A stretch of DNA of 31,275 nt, taken from Bacillota bacterium. GTDB lineage: Bacteria > Bacillota > Bacilli > Paenibacillales > NBRC-103111. Shown in pieces: positions 22,537 to 30,940 of the stretch. The stretch's first letter is position 1. Each line of letters begins with the position of its first letter. The notes below the pieces were generated by a model. It made no database searches. It saw nothing but the letters and a program-made list of their open reading frames with translations, and had not been told where the DNA came from. Position numbers and translations under genes: made by a program. Location of the stretch: contig JAEWMH010000221.1 of the NCBI GenBank assembly GCA_023393235.1, positions 1-31,275 on the forward strand, read 5' to 3'.

Positions 22537-24459
22537 CTAATTCATTTTGCCCGAGGGTACAAGTGGAAAAACCCTTTCCTTGGCATAGCGTGTCAGCTCT
22601 GCCGTCATTTCATAAAACAGCATGGGTGTCATCAGGTAAATACCGTTGAATCTGCCGAGTATGACATCAAGCAGTTCCTTGGCCAGCTTTACACCCATTT
22701 CCCGGCCTTTCTGTCCTTCCAAACCGGCCATCTGGCTCCTGACCGCATCCGGAATCCGGATCCCCGGAACCTCATTATGAAGAAATTCGGCGTTGCGTCC
22801 GCTGATCAGCGGCATAATTCCTACGAATATGGGGGTTTTGATATGACGTGTAGCTTGATACAGTCTCTCCACCATAGAAGCGTCGTAAACCGGCTGGGTC
22901 ATAAAATAATCGGCGCCCGCCTCGATTTTCTTCTCCATACGCAGGACGGCTTTGTCAATATACTTCACATTGGGGTCAAAAGCAGACCCTACCACGAAGC
23001 TTGCCCGCTGCTTCAACGATTTGCCCGAAAAGGCAATGCCCTCATTCAATTGTTTGGACATGCGGATCAATTCGAAGGAATTCAAGTCGTACACAGAGCT
23101 GGCTCCCGGCAAATCCCCCACACCTGCAGGGTCCCCCGTAATGGCCAGCAGGTGGTCGATGCCCAAGGCATGCAGCCCCATCAGGTGGCTCTGGGTGCCG
23201 ATCAGATTGCGGTCCCGGCATGCCACGTGCAGCAGCGGCCGCATTCCCAGTCTGTCTTTGACCAGGTAGCCCATAGCCAGATTGCTCATGCGGGTTTGGG
23301 CCAGGGAATTATCGGCCATGGTGATGGCATCGGCTCCGGCATCCCGCAAGGCGGCGGCTCCGGTCATAAATTTCCCGGAGGCAAGGTCCCGGGGGGAATC
23401 CAGCTCGACAATGACCGTGACGGACTCCCGGACCAGCTCCACAATGGAAGGTTGGATTCCTTCGGGAGCTGCAGGCTCCGGCACAAGCTCCGCCACAACT
23501 GCGTTGTCCCGTTCCGCCGGCTGAGGCTGCTTCACTTTAAAAGCCGCATCACCCGCTGCGGGAGCATAACTCTCCAGCGCTTTGGCGATGGCGGCGATAT
23601 GCTCCGGGGTCGTACCGCAGCAGCCCCCGATAATCCGGGCCCCCGCTGCGGCAAACTTCAAGGCCATATCCGCGAAATATTCCGGGGTGGCCAGATAGGT
23701 GTACCGGCCGTCCACAATGCCGGGCAGCCCGGCATTGGGATAAACGGACAAGGGCACTCCCGGTGTCCAGGCGCTGTCGGCACCAAGCCGGTCCAGCGCG
23801 CGCAGTATGCCGCCGGGGCCGCTGTGGCAGTTAAAGCCCACCACATCCGCTCCGCTACCAAGAAGCCGCTGGAAAGCGCCGGCATAAGCGGTCCCGTCCA
23901 GGGTCAGCCCGTTGCCGTCTGTTGCCAGCTGGCAAATCACCGGGACCCGTCCGTCCAGCAGACGAACCGCCTCCAAAGCCGCCTCCAGTTCCTCCAGCAG
24001 ATAATAGGTTTCGAGAATGATACCGTCTACACCCTCCTCAAGAAGGGCTTCAGCCTGCTCACGGACATTTTGCCGGACCCGCTCCCGGCCTGCGGGGCGT
24101 TTCCGGCCGCCGGCCAAGGAGCCTATGGCACCCAGCACATAGGCCGCTTCTCCTGCCGCCTCGCGGGCCAGGCGCACTCCTGCCCGGTTAATGGCTGCCG
24201 CATCCTGCTCCAGGCCAAACTTGGACAGCTTATCCCGGTTGGCGGAATAGGTGTTGGTTTCCACCAGTTGGGCCCCGGCCTCCACATAGCGGCGGTGAAT
24301 ATCCAGGATAATGTCCGGCTTCTCCAGATTAAATTCTTCATATGAAGCTCCTACAGGAAAGCCCAGCTGGTACAAGTAGGTGCCCATGGCGCCGTCCCCG
24401 GTCAGCCTTCCGTGAAGAAGGGCCTCCCGGAGATCAGGCAGCCGCTTCCGTTCCCCCAT
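22537..24459 (-). CDS. Bifunctional homocysteine S-methyltransferase / methylenetetrahydrofolate reductase (YitJ-like)
   Basis: The protein fuses two methionine-cycle activities. The N-terminal domain (about residues 10-300) is a zinc-dependent homocysteine methyltransferase: DGAMGTYLYQLG, VETNTYSANR, the Cys ligand in GFNCHSGP and the pair in GGCCGTTPEH. After a Pro/Ala-rich linker, the C-terminal TIM barrel (about 345-640) is a MetF-type reductase: VIVELDSPR, LLAITGDPAG, DYFMTQPVYD and FVGIMPL. Total 640 residues, near B. subtilis YitJ. ATG at 24459 has AGGAG 8 bases upstream. B. subtilis yitJ is under an S-box riboswitch; none is seen here, and the 128-bp upstream gap is mostly a composite repeat. 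Confidence 0.94.
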   Translation of the reverse strand: MGERKRLPDLREALLHGRLTGDGAMGTYLYQLGFPVGASYEEFNLEKPDIILDIHRRYVEAGAQLVETNTYSANRDKLSKFGLEQDAAAINRAGVRLAREAAGEAAYVLGAIGSLAGGRKRPAGRERVRQNVREQAEALLEEGVDGIILETYYLLEELEAALEAVRLLDGRVPVICQLATDGNGLTLDGTAYAGAFQRLLGSGADVVGFNCHSGPGGILRALDRLGADSAWTPGVPLSVYPNAGLPGIVDGRYTYLATPEYFADMALKFAAAGARIIGGCCGTTPEHIAAIAKALESYAPAAGDAAFKVKQPQPAERDNAVVAELVPEPAAPEGIQPSIVELVRESVTVIVELDSPRDLASGKFMTGAAALRDAGADAITMADNSLAQTRMSNLAMGYLVKDRLGMRPLLHVACRDRNLIGTQSHLMGLHALGIDHLLAITGDPAGVGDLPGASSVYDLNSFELIRMSKQLNEGIAFSGKSLKQRASFVVGSAFDPNVKYIDKAVLRMEKKIEAGADYFMTQPVYDASMVERLYQATRHIKTPIFVGIMPLISGRNAEFLHNEVPGIRIPDAVRSQMAGLEGQKGREMGVKLAKELLDVILGRFNGIYLMTPMLFYEMTAELTRYAKERVFPLVPSGKMN

Positions 24460-24485
24460 TATGATCACTCCTATATGCATCTGAA

Positions 24486-24600
24486 GTAACCTGGTCCAAG
24501 CCAGAGGCCGGATAGGTTACGCAAGCCTCGAAATCGGCAAAGCCGATTTGAGGGTAATCCCCGAAGTAACCTGGTCCAAACCGCATGCCGGATAGGTTAC
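24486..24600 (+). repeat. Composite structured repeat, locus C (two units)
   Basis: Two 35-bp units (24486-24520 and 24566-24600) have stems GTAACC/GGTTAC with TGGTCC and GCCGGATA inside. A 5-bp spacer, a 28-bp palindrome (24526-24553) and 12 bp lie between them. The units differ at 4 of 35 positions, all in the variable loop. The element fills the gap between the dapF stop and the methyltransferase/reductase start. Confidence 0.9.
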
Positions 24601-24608
24601 GAAGCTTC

Positions 24609-25445
24609 TTACACCGAAAGCTTGCCTGTGTACACCTCTTGGGCCGGGCCGGTCATATACACGTGGTTGTCAGCCTCATTCCATTCAATCAAGAGCTCTC
24701 CGCCCTTCAAGGACACCACAGCCGTTCTGTCCGTCAACCCGTTCAGCACCGAGGAAACCAGAGTAGCACAAGCTCCCGTGCCGCAGGCCAGAGTCGGGCC
24801 GGCCCCTCTTTCCCAAACCCGCATATCCGCGTAATCCCGGGTTTTGACAGTAGCGAATTCCACGTTGACCTTCCTCGGGAACATAGGATGTTTCTCCAGC
24901 TTCGGACCCCAGGTATGCAAATCGAAACTGACGGCATCGTCCACATAAATCACACAGTGGGGATTGCCCATGGACACCGCCGTAAAACGGAACTCCCGGC
25001 CATCCACCACAATGGGATAATCCACCACCTGGTCCGCATCCACGGTTGTGGGAACCTGCAAGCCCTTCAGGATCGGCGCTCCCATGTCCACCTTTACCTT
25101 TACGGCTTTGCCATTCTCTACGGTAAGCTGCACCTTTTGGGCACCGGCTCCGATGGTTTCGATGGTGACCTCCGACTTGTCCGTCAAGCCGCGGTCATAC
25201 ACATATTTCGCCACACAACGGATGGCATTGCCGCATTGCTCGGCTTCCGAGCCGTCCGAATTCATTATACGCATCATGAAGTCCGCTTTGTCGGACGGAA
25301 GGATGTAAACCAGACCATCGGCTCCGATGCCGAAAAACCGGTCGCACAGCTTGACGGCCAGCTCACCTGCATTGGCAGGCAGCGCCGTTTCACCCTCCAC
25401 CAGGATAAAATCATTGCCCAAACCGTGCATTTTGGTAAATTCCAT
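24609..25445 (-). CDS. dapF: Diaminopimelate epimerase
   Basis: DapF converts LL- to meso-diaminopimelate for lysine and peptidoglycan synthesis without a cofactor. The 278-residue product has MEFTKMHGLGNDFILVEG at the N-terminus, MRIMNSDGSEAEQCGNAIRC with the first catalytic cysteine near residue 71, GNPHCVIYVDD, and ERGAGPTLACGTGACA with the second near 219. The two-lobed fold and length are typical. ATG at 25445 has AAGGAG about 12 bases upstream. The gene is divergent from the signalling cassette; the shared gap 25446-25773 (328 bp) holds the cassette promoter, while a dapF promoter was not clear. Meso-DAP is the usual cross-linking residue in this family's wall. Confidence 0.97.
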   Translation of the reverse strand: MEFTKMHGLGNDFILVEGETALPANAGELAVKLCDRFFGIGADGLVYILPSDKADFMMRIMNSDGSEAEQCGNAIRCVAKYVYDRGLTDKSEVTIETIGAGAQKVQLTVENGKAVKVKVDMGAPILKGLQVPTTVDADQVVDYPIVVDGREFRFTAVSMGNPHCVIYVDDAVSFDLHTWGPKLEKHPMFPRKVNVEFATVKTRDYADMRVWERGAGPTLACGTGACATLVSSVLNGLTDRTAVVSLKGGELLIEWNEADNHVYMTGPAQEVYTGKLSV

Positions 25446-25700
25446 CTTTCAATCCGCTCCTTCTATATTAATAGTCCACTGACGGACCGGCATGTATCAA
25501 AAGCTTACGCGAGAACGCCGCCGGCCGCCATGTACTTTCAGTATGTTTTATTTCACTGGAAGCCGCATGAAGCTTTGCGGGCTGCCAAAGTGGCTCATTG
25601 GGAACAATCATAGCGTATTCCCGCCCAAAAGCATAGGACTAATCTCTATGGGCACAAACTCCCGCTTTTATAAAAAAGAGCCGATTTCCATATTATTGAA

Positions 25701-25729
25701 ATGAAATAACTATCAATATTTGTTATACT
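25701..25729 (+). promoter_or_regulatory. Extended -10 promoter of the signalling cassette
   Basis: TGTTATACT (25721-25729) is an extended -10 with hexamer TATACT. A weak -35 (ATGAAA, 25701-25706) lies 17 bp upstream. It precedes the kinase start by about 45 bp, in an AT-rich stretch that contrasts with the coding DNA. Confidence 0.5.
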
Positions 25730-25773
25730 TAAAAATTGATAGCAAGAATAATAACGAAATCGGAGAATTCAAA

Positions 25774-28371
25774 ATGACCTTTCGCAACCGACTGATTGCC
25801 GGTTTTTCCGCCATCCTTCTTCTGATTACGATATTCAGCGCGATTGTTTACTATCTTGGCAATACACTTGATACAAAGGTGGACAACATCGTAAACGACC
25901 GTTACACCAAGGTCCGGCTGGGTGAAAAAATTCTTGCCAACGCCAGTCAAATTCAGAACCAGATTAATCTGACCACGCTAAATCCCAGCATGAAAACCGT
26001 CGACCAGCGTGAACTCCTGCTCCTTTCCTCCCAAATTCACGAGGATTTTACACATTTGGACGAATTGACCCGGTTGACCGAAGGGAAAGCATTTTTGAAA
26101 AAAGCCCGGGAAAGCTTCAGCGTTTATGAGGAGGCGACTAAAACAACCACCCCTCTCGTCAATGAAAGCTCCGGTTTGAATGACAATGCCCGCCTTATGA
26201 GCGTGTACAATCTGGAGGTTGTGCGCAAGGCCTTCGCCGATGATATGAGCCAGTACATCGACTTCCAGGAAGATGTGATGATGACTACCTCCAATAACGC
26301 CAAAGCATCGATAGAGCGTTCCAAGTTGATCATTGTGGGCTTTTGGCTGCTGCTGGTCTTTTTAGCTGTGCTGATCGGCTCCAATGTGATGCGGGGAGCG
26401 CTGCGCAGCATTAACCGCATCAGCAGTGTGATGGATGATTTCGAAGCCGGTCATCACGGAGCGCTGCCGCGGATCGCCATCGAGGAAAAAGATGAAATCA
26501 GCGACATTGCCGTTGCCTACAACAGGATGGCCGACGCCCTGGAGGAACGGGAGAACCGGGAGAAATTGTACCAGCAGGAGCTGGAGACCGAAAATTGGAT
26601 CAAAACCAACCTGGCGGAAGTCGCTTCGATATACCAGGATAACCGCGACATGACTGCCTTAAGCGAGAAGCTGCTGTCCCAAATTGTGCCGCTGGTAGGC
26701 GCCTCCTGTGCCAGTTTGTATGTGATGGACCACAGCAGTGAAACCCCGGTGTATGTCCGGTCAGGGACATATGCCTGGGATATCCGCTCAGATATGCAAA
26801 GCAGCTTTGTCCACGGAGAAGGGCTGGTGGGCCAATGCGCCAAGGAAGCCAAACTTCTGAGCCTCCGGGTGCCGGAAAACTATATCCGCGTCTTTTCCGG
26901 TGTGGGCTCGGCGCAGCCTGACCACTTGCTGCTCCTGCCCATCTGCCACAACACAGAAGTGATTGCTGTGCTGGAGCTGGCCTCCTTCCAGCCTGTGGAA
27001 GGAAGCAGTATGGCTCTTTTGTCAGAGATTACCAACCACTCGCTGGGCACCTCCATCCGGAATCTGCAGTACCAGAAGCATGTGGAACAGCTGTTTTCCG
27101 AGTCCCAAACCTACAACGAAGAGCTTCAGGTGCAATCCGAGGAGCTGCTGCAGCAGCAGGAAGCTCTCCGCAGCCTGAACGAACGTTTAGAGGAGCAAGT
27201 CAAGATTTCCGAGATGAATTCCCGTTACAAATCCGAATTTTTGGCGAATATGTCCCACGAGCTGCGCACCCCGCTGAACAGTATTCTGGTGCTGGCCCAG
27301 ATTCTGCGCGAGAATAAGGATGGCAACATGAGCCTGAAGCAGCGTGAATACGCCGATACCATGGTAATGTCCGGCAATCAATTATTAAACCTGATCAATG
27401 ATATTCTGGATTTGTCCAAGATCGAGGCAGGCCAAATGACTCTCCTGGAGGAAAGCTTCCCGCTTCAGGAGCCGATTCAGGAGCTGAACCATCAATTCCT
27501 GCCCATGATGGACCGGAAGGGGCTTACCTTCAACCTCTTGATGGCAGATGACTTGAAGGCGATGAATGTCAGCCTGGACAAACAGCGGCTGCTCCAAATC
27601 CTGCGCAACCTGTTGTCCAATGCGCTCAAGTTTACCGAATCCGGGTCCGTCACCCTGCGGGTGTACGTCCATGAAGAGGATCCCTTCACCCTGGGCTTTG
27701 AGGTAACAGATACGGGCATCGGCATCTCCCAGGAACACCAGATTGGCATCTTCGAGGCATTCCGCCAGGTGGAGTCCAATACCAGCCGGAAGTTCGGCGG
27801 AACGGGATTGGGGTTGGCGATTTCGCAGGAGCTGGCTTCCCTGATGGGCGGCTCCATCACCGTAAGAAGCTCCCTCCATGCCGGCAGCACCTTCCTCTTG
27901 ACTATACCTGTGGAAGGAACCTACTGCACCCGACTGCAGGAAAGCGCCGCAGCTCTGGAACCCGCGCCTCTGCACGTACATATACCAGAGCAGACCTTCT
28001 CCATCCTTCTGGTGGATGATGATATGCGCAACATTTATTCCCTCTCCGCTGTGCTGGAGGAATACAATTACCGGGTCATCTGTGCGGCCAACGGCGAAGA
28101 AGCCCTGTCTATGCTGGAGACCCAGGAGGTTGATTTGGTATTGATGGATATTATGATGCCTGATATGGACGGATATGAAGCTATGCGGGTCATCCGCCAA
28201 TCCCCCGAATTGGGCAAAATCCCCATTATTGCCCTGACAGCCAAGGCAATGAAAGAAGACCGGGATTTATGCATTGAGGCTGGAGCCGATGATTACATCA
28301 GCAAACCTGTCAGACTGGACAAGCTGCTATCGATCATCCAGGTTTGGCTGCCCGGAAGGAATTCGTCATGA
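25774..28371 (+). CDS. Membrane hybrid histidine kinase (HAMP-GAF-HisKA-HATPase-REC)
   Basis: This 865-residue sensor has a membrane helix at about residues 8-29, an extracytoplasmic helical sensor region of about 150 residues (CHASE3/four-helix-bundle type), a second helix at 183-205, HAMP (206-260), GAF (about 295-440), and a Gln/Glu-rich coiled coil (about 447-485). Then come HisKA with SHELRTPLNS (phospho-acceptor His495), HATPase_c with NLLSNALKF, DTGIGIS and FGGTGLGLAI, and a C-terminal receiver (about 742-860) with LVDDD, MDIMMPDMDG (Asp792) and the TAKAM/KP residues. ATG at 25774 has GGAGA 9 bases upstream; the open frame begins earlier inside the promoter. The stop overlaps cheR as ATGA. 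The signal and output are unknown. There is no Hpt domain in the cassette to pass phosphate onward. Confidence 0.93.
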   Translation: MTFRNRLIAGFSAILLLITIFSAIVYYLGNTLDTKVDNIVNDRYTKVRLGEKILANASQIQNQINLTTLNPSMKTVDQRELLLLSSQIHEDFTHLDELTRLTEGKAFLKKARESFSVYEEATKTTTPLVNESSGLNDNARLMSVYNLEVVRKAFADDMSQYIDFQEDVMMTTSNNAKASIERSKLIIVGFWLLLVFLAVLIGSNVMRGALRSINRISSVMDDFEAGHHGALPRIAIEEKDEISDIAVAYNRMADALEERENREKLYQQELETENWIKTNLAEVASIYQDNRDMTALSEKLLSQIVPLVGASCASLYVMDHSSETPVYVRSGTYAWDIRSDMQSSFVHGEGLVGQCAKEAKLLSLRVPENYIRVFSGVGSAQPDHLLLLPICHNTEVIAVLELASFQPVEGSSMALLSEITNHSLGTSIRNLQYQKHVEQLFSESQTYNEELQVQSEELLQQQEALRSLNERLEEQVKISEMNSRYKSEFLANMSHELRTPLNSILVLAQILRENKDGNMSLKQREYADTMVMSGNQLLNLINDILDLSKIEAGQMTLLEESFPLQEPIQELNHQFLPMMDRKGLTFNLLMADDLKAMNVSLDKQRLLQILRNLLSNALKFTESGSVTLRVYVHEEDPFTLGFEVTDTGIGISQEHQIGIFEAFRQVESNTSRKFGGTGLGLAISQELASLMGGSITVRSSLHAGSTFLLTIPVEGTYCTRLQESAAALEPAPLHVHIPEQTFSILLVDDDMRNIYSLSAVLEEYNYRVICAANGEEALSMLETQEVDLVLMDIMMPDMDGYEAMRVIRQSPELGKIPIIALTAKAMKEDRDLCIEAGADDYISKPVRLDKLLSIIQVWLPGRNSS

Positions 28372-29219
28372 CCGATCTTTTGAACCCAACGGCCAACGCC
28401 GCCGAGCAAATTGAAGCCAGGCTGCTTCTGGAGGGCATCTATCAGATGTATGGCTATGATTTCCGCCAATATTCCGAATCATCGGTGACCCGGCGTATTC
28501 TGTACCGGATGAAGGCGGAGGGGCTGCCGAGCATATCCCAATTGCAGGAGAGAATTCTCCGGGAGCCCGCCCTGTGGAAAAAGCTGTTTAACGATATTTG
28601 TATCCCCGTCACTGAAATGTTCCGGGACCCGCCCTTTTTCCAAGTACTCCGCCAGCAGCTGCTGCCTGAACTGCGCAAGCTGGACCGGATCCAGATTTGG
28701 CATGCGGGCTGCTCCACCGGCGAGGAGGTATACTCCCTGGCCATCCTGCTGAAGGAGGAGAATCTGTACGACAAATGCAGCATTTTTGCCACGGACCTGA
28801 ACGACGACTGGCTGTCCCAGGCCAAGGAGGGCAAGTACCCCATTGACCGGATGCAGAACTATACCCGCAACTATATTTTGTCCGGAGGCTATCTCCCTTT
28901 CTCCAATTATTACACGGTTTCGGAGCATCATGCGGTGATCGAGCCGGAGCTGCGGAGCAATATCACCTTCGCCAAACATAACTTGGCTACCGACAAATCC
29001 TTTAATGAATTCCATCTCATCATTTGCCGTAATGTGATGATTTATTTTCAGCGCTCCCTGCAGCAGGATGTACTGAGACTGTTTATGAAAAGTCTGTCGG
29101 CCGGGGGTTTTTTGGCTTTGGGCAGCAAGGAGGCCCTGACCTTGTTTAAGGAAAACGAACGGCTGGAATGGGAGCCGTTTATGCTGCAGCACAGAATCTA
29201 CCGCTACCAGAATCAATAA
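28368..29219 (+). CDS. CheR-type glutamate O-methyltransferase
   Basis: CheR enzymes transfer methyl groups from SAM to glutamates on helical signalling domains, classically of chemoreceptors. The 283-residue product has the N-terminal helical domain (LLEGIYQMYGYDFRQYSESS and VTRRILYRM), VTEMFRDPPFF, the SAM-binding WHAGCSTGEEVYSLAILL near residue 115, FATDLND, the FAKHNL loop and LIICRNVMIYF. ATG at 28368 overlaps the kinase stop and has GGAAGGA upstream; an in-frame extension to 28344 is less likely. No chemoreceptor, CheB or CheA gene is nearby, so the target is probably not a standard receptor. The HAMP/coiled-coil region of the upstream kinase is an attractive substrate, but this is inference. 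Confidence 0.93.
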   Translation: MTDLLNPTANAAEQIEARLLLEGIYQMYGYDFRQYSESSVTRRILYRMKAEGLPSISQLQERILREPALWKKLFNDICIPVTEMFRDPPFFQVLRQQLLPELRKLDRIQIWHAGCSTGEEVYSLAILLKEENLYDKCSIFATDLNDDWLSQAKEGKYPIDRMQNYTRNYILSGGYLPFSNYYTVSEHHAVIEPELRSNITFAKHNLATDKSFNEFHLIICRNVMIYFQRSLQQDVLRLFMKSLSAGGFLALGSKEALTLFKENERLEWEPFMLQHRIYRYQNQ

Positions 29220-29243
29220 TAAAAAGGGGTGAGAATAAGCGCC

Positions 29244-30860
29244 ATGCAACAAGCAGCGGACATTTCCGGTGAAGCAGTAGAAATCATCATTGTTGACGAC
29301 AGGAAGGAAAATTTGTTCGCAATGGAAGCGGTATTGGCTGATCCCGCCTACAAGCTGACCTGCCTGAATTCGGGAGAGGCGCTGTTGGATTATATGCTGA
29401 ATGCGGATGTCAGCCAAGTGGCTGTGATTCTGCTGGATATCCAGATGCCGGGTATGGACGGTCTGGAGGCCGCCCGGTTCATCAAAAGCCGCAAGTCCTT
29501 CCGCAATATCCCCATTCTGTTCGTCACGGCCCACAGCCAGTCGGAATCCGGCATCACCAACAGCTACTCCACCGGAGCCATCGATTATGTGCAAAAGCCC
29601 TTCAACCCGGATATTCTCCGCTATAAAATCCGGGCCTTGGTAAGGGTCCATCACTACCAGCAGGAGCTGGAGCGGGCCAACCGGCGGCTGCGGCAGAAAA
29701 CACTGGAGCTGGAGCGAAACAATATGATGCTGGCGGCGGCCGAGGAGAAGCTGAACCGGGTCAATCAGGAGCTGGAGCAGACGGTGGAGAAACGGACTGC
29801 CTCCTTGGTCCGGGCATATCAAGAAATCCGGGAATCCCACCTGCTGTTCCACACCGTCTTTTCCACCAGCCCCTGTATGCTGGCCATCCGTTCCGTGGAG
29901 GACACCTTCATTGATGTAAATGATACATGGCGGGAACTGTCCGGCTATTCACTTGAGGATATGAACGAGATGTCCGGGCCTTACCTTGACATGAAGGTGT
30001 TGGAGCAGGATACAGCCTTCAGCGGAGGGGCCCATGCGCCCTTTCACCGCAACATCAAAATCCAGTTCCAGACCAAAGCCGGCAACGTCCGGTTCGGCTT
30101 GCTTTCCGAACAGCCCTTGATGCTGGAGGGAGTCTCCAAGCTGTTGATCGTCATTCTGGACATCACGGAAAAGGAGCATTGGGAGAGCCAGTCCGCCCGG
30201 CTGGAGCGCTTGCACCTGATCGGCGAAATGGCGGCTGCCATCGCCCATGAGGTCCGCAATCCCATGACCACAGTCAGCGGCTTCCTTCAGTTATACAAGC
30301 GGCAGCGCCGAGAGCTGACGGAGGAGTCCGTAAACATGATGCTGGAGGAAATCAACCGGGCCAACAGCATTATCACTGAGTTTCTCACCTTAGCCAAAAA
30401 CAAATCCTCCGATTTACAGACACGCAGCCTGAATGCCATTGTCGAGTCCATTTTTCCGCTGATCCAGGCGGAAGCCGTAATGAACAGCAAGCAGGCGTTG
30501 GCCGAGCTTACGCCTATCCCCGATCTTCGGCTGGATGAGAAGGAAATCCGCCAAATAATCCTCAATATGGCCTTAAACGGCCTGGACAGCATGGAGGCAG
30601 GGGGTACGCTGCGTATCGAAACCTCTTTGGACGGGGCTTACGTTAACCTCAGCATTGCCGATGAAGGCTGCGGAATGTCGGAGGAGGTAGTGCAGAAGCT
30701 GGGTACTCCTTTCTATACCACTAAAGACAGCGGCACCGGACTGGGACTTGCCGTCTGCTACAGCATTGCCGCCCGACATAACGCCTCCATCCGGGTGGAA
30801 ACCGGCAGCCGGGGCAGTAAATTCATCATCTCGTTCATTCCTCCGCAGCAGCCGGAATGA
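29244..30860 (+). CDS. Soluble REC-PAS histidine kinase
   Basis: This 538-residue protein has no membrane helix. In order: a receiver (about residues 10-130: VDDRKENLFAMEAVL, ILLDIQMPGMDG with Asp65, VTAHS, DYVQKPF), a coiled coil (about 135-190), a PAS domain (about 195-305: FSTSPCMLAIRS, FIDVNDTWRELSGY), HisKA with AHEVRNPMTTVSGFLQL (His335), and HATPase_c with NMALNGLDSM, DEGCGMS and GTGLGLAV. The HisKA box is of the sporulation-kinase (KinA-like) type. Starts at GTG 29229 or ATG 29244 are possible; AAGGGGTGAG favours ATG. It begins 24 bp after cheR and ends the cassette. The N-terminal receiver would let kinase output be gated by phosphorylation, for instance from a separate Hpt protein. 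The targets are unknown. Confidence 0.92.
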   Translation: MQQAADISGEAVEIIIVDDRKENLFAMEAVLADPAYKLTCLNSGEALLDYMLNADVSQVAVILLDIQMPGMDGLEAARFIKSRKSFRNIPILFVTAHSQSESGITNSYSTGAIDYVQKPFNPDILRYKIRALVRVHHYQQELERANRRLRQKTLELERNNMMLAAAEEKLNRVNQELEQTVEKRTASLVRAYQEIRESHLLFHTVFSTSPCMLAIRSVEDTFIDVNDTWRELSGYSLEDMNEMSGPYLDMKVLEQDTAFSGGAHAPFHRNIKIQFQTKAGNVRFGLLSEQPLMLEGVSKLLIVILDITEKEHWESQSARLERLHLIGEMAAAIAHEVRNPMTTVSGFLQLYKRQRRELTEESVNMMLEEINRANSIITEFLTLAKNKSSDLQTRSLNAIVESIFPLIQAEAVMNSKQALAELTPIPDLRLDEKEIRQIILNMALNGLDSMEAGGTLRIETSLDGAYVNLSIADEGCGMSEEVVQKLGTPFYTTKDSGTGLGLAVCYSIAARHNASIRVETGSRGSKFIISFIPPQQPE

Positions 30861-30940
30861 ACAAACAGCCCTTCCATCCCATCCGGCTTTCTTAGCCCGG
30901 ACAGGGACAGAAACAAGCTGCCTGTATCACAATATTGGAC

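Noticed and set aside
22777..24345. 522-codon plus-strand open frame opposite the methyltransferase/reductase gene
   Set aside because: Antisense shadow; the minus-strand protein has complete catalytic motifs over the same span.
24460..24608. S-box (SAM) riboswitch ahead of the YitJ-like gene
   Set aside because: The gap is filled by the composite repeat, with none of the conserved S-box core and no terminator hairpin.
25640..25720. Riboswitch-like hairpin (CATAG/CTATG with flanking GCCC/GGGC) upstream of the hybrid kinase
   Set aside because: It lies upstream of the likely promoter, so it would not be transcribed with the gene, and it matches no riboswitch core I know.
28479..29852. 457-codon minus-strand open frame opposite cheR and the second kinase
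   Set aside because: It crosses two unrelated genes and has no recognisable domain.
30861..30940. Terminator between the second kinase and yloB
   Set aside because: Only an imperfect CCGG-containing stem without a T-run is visible.
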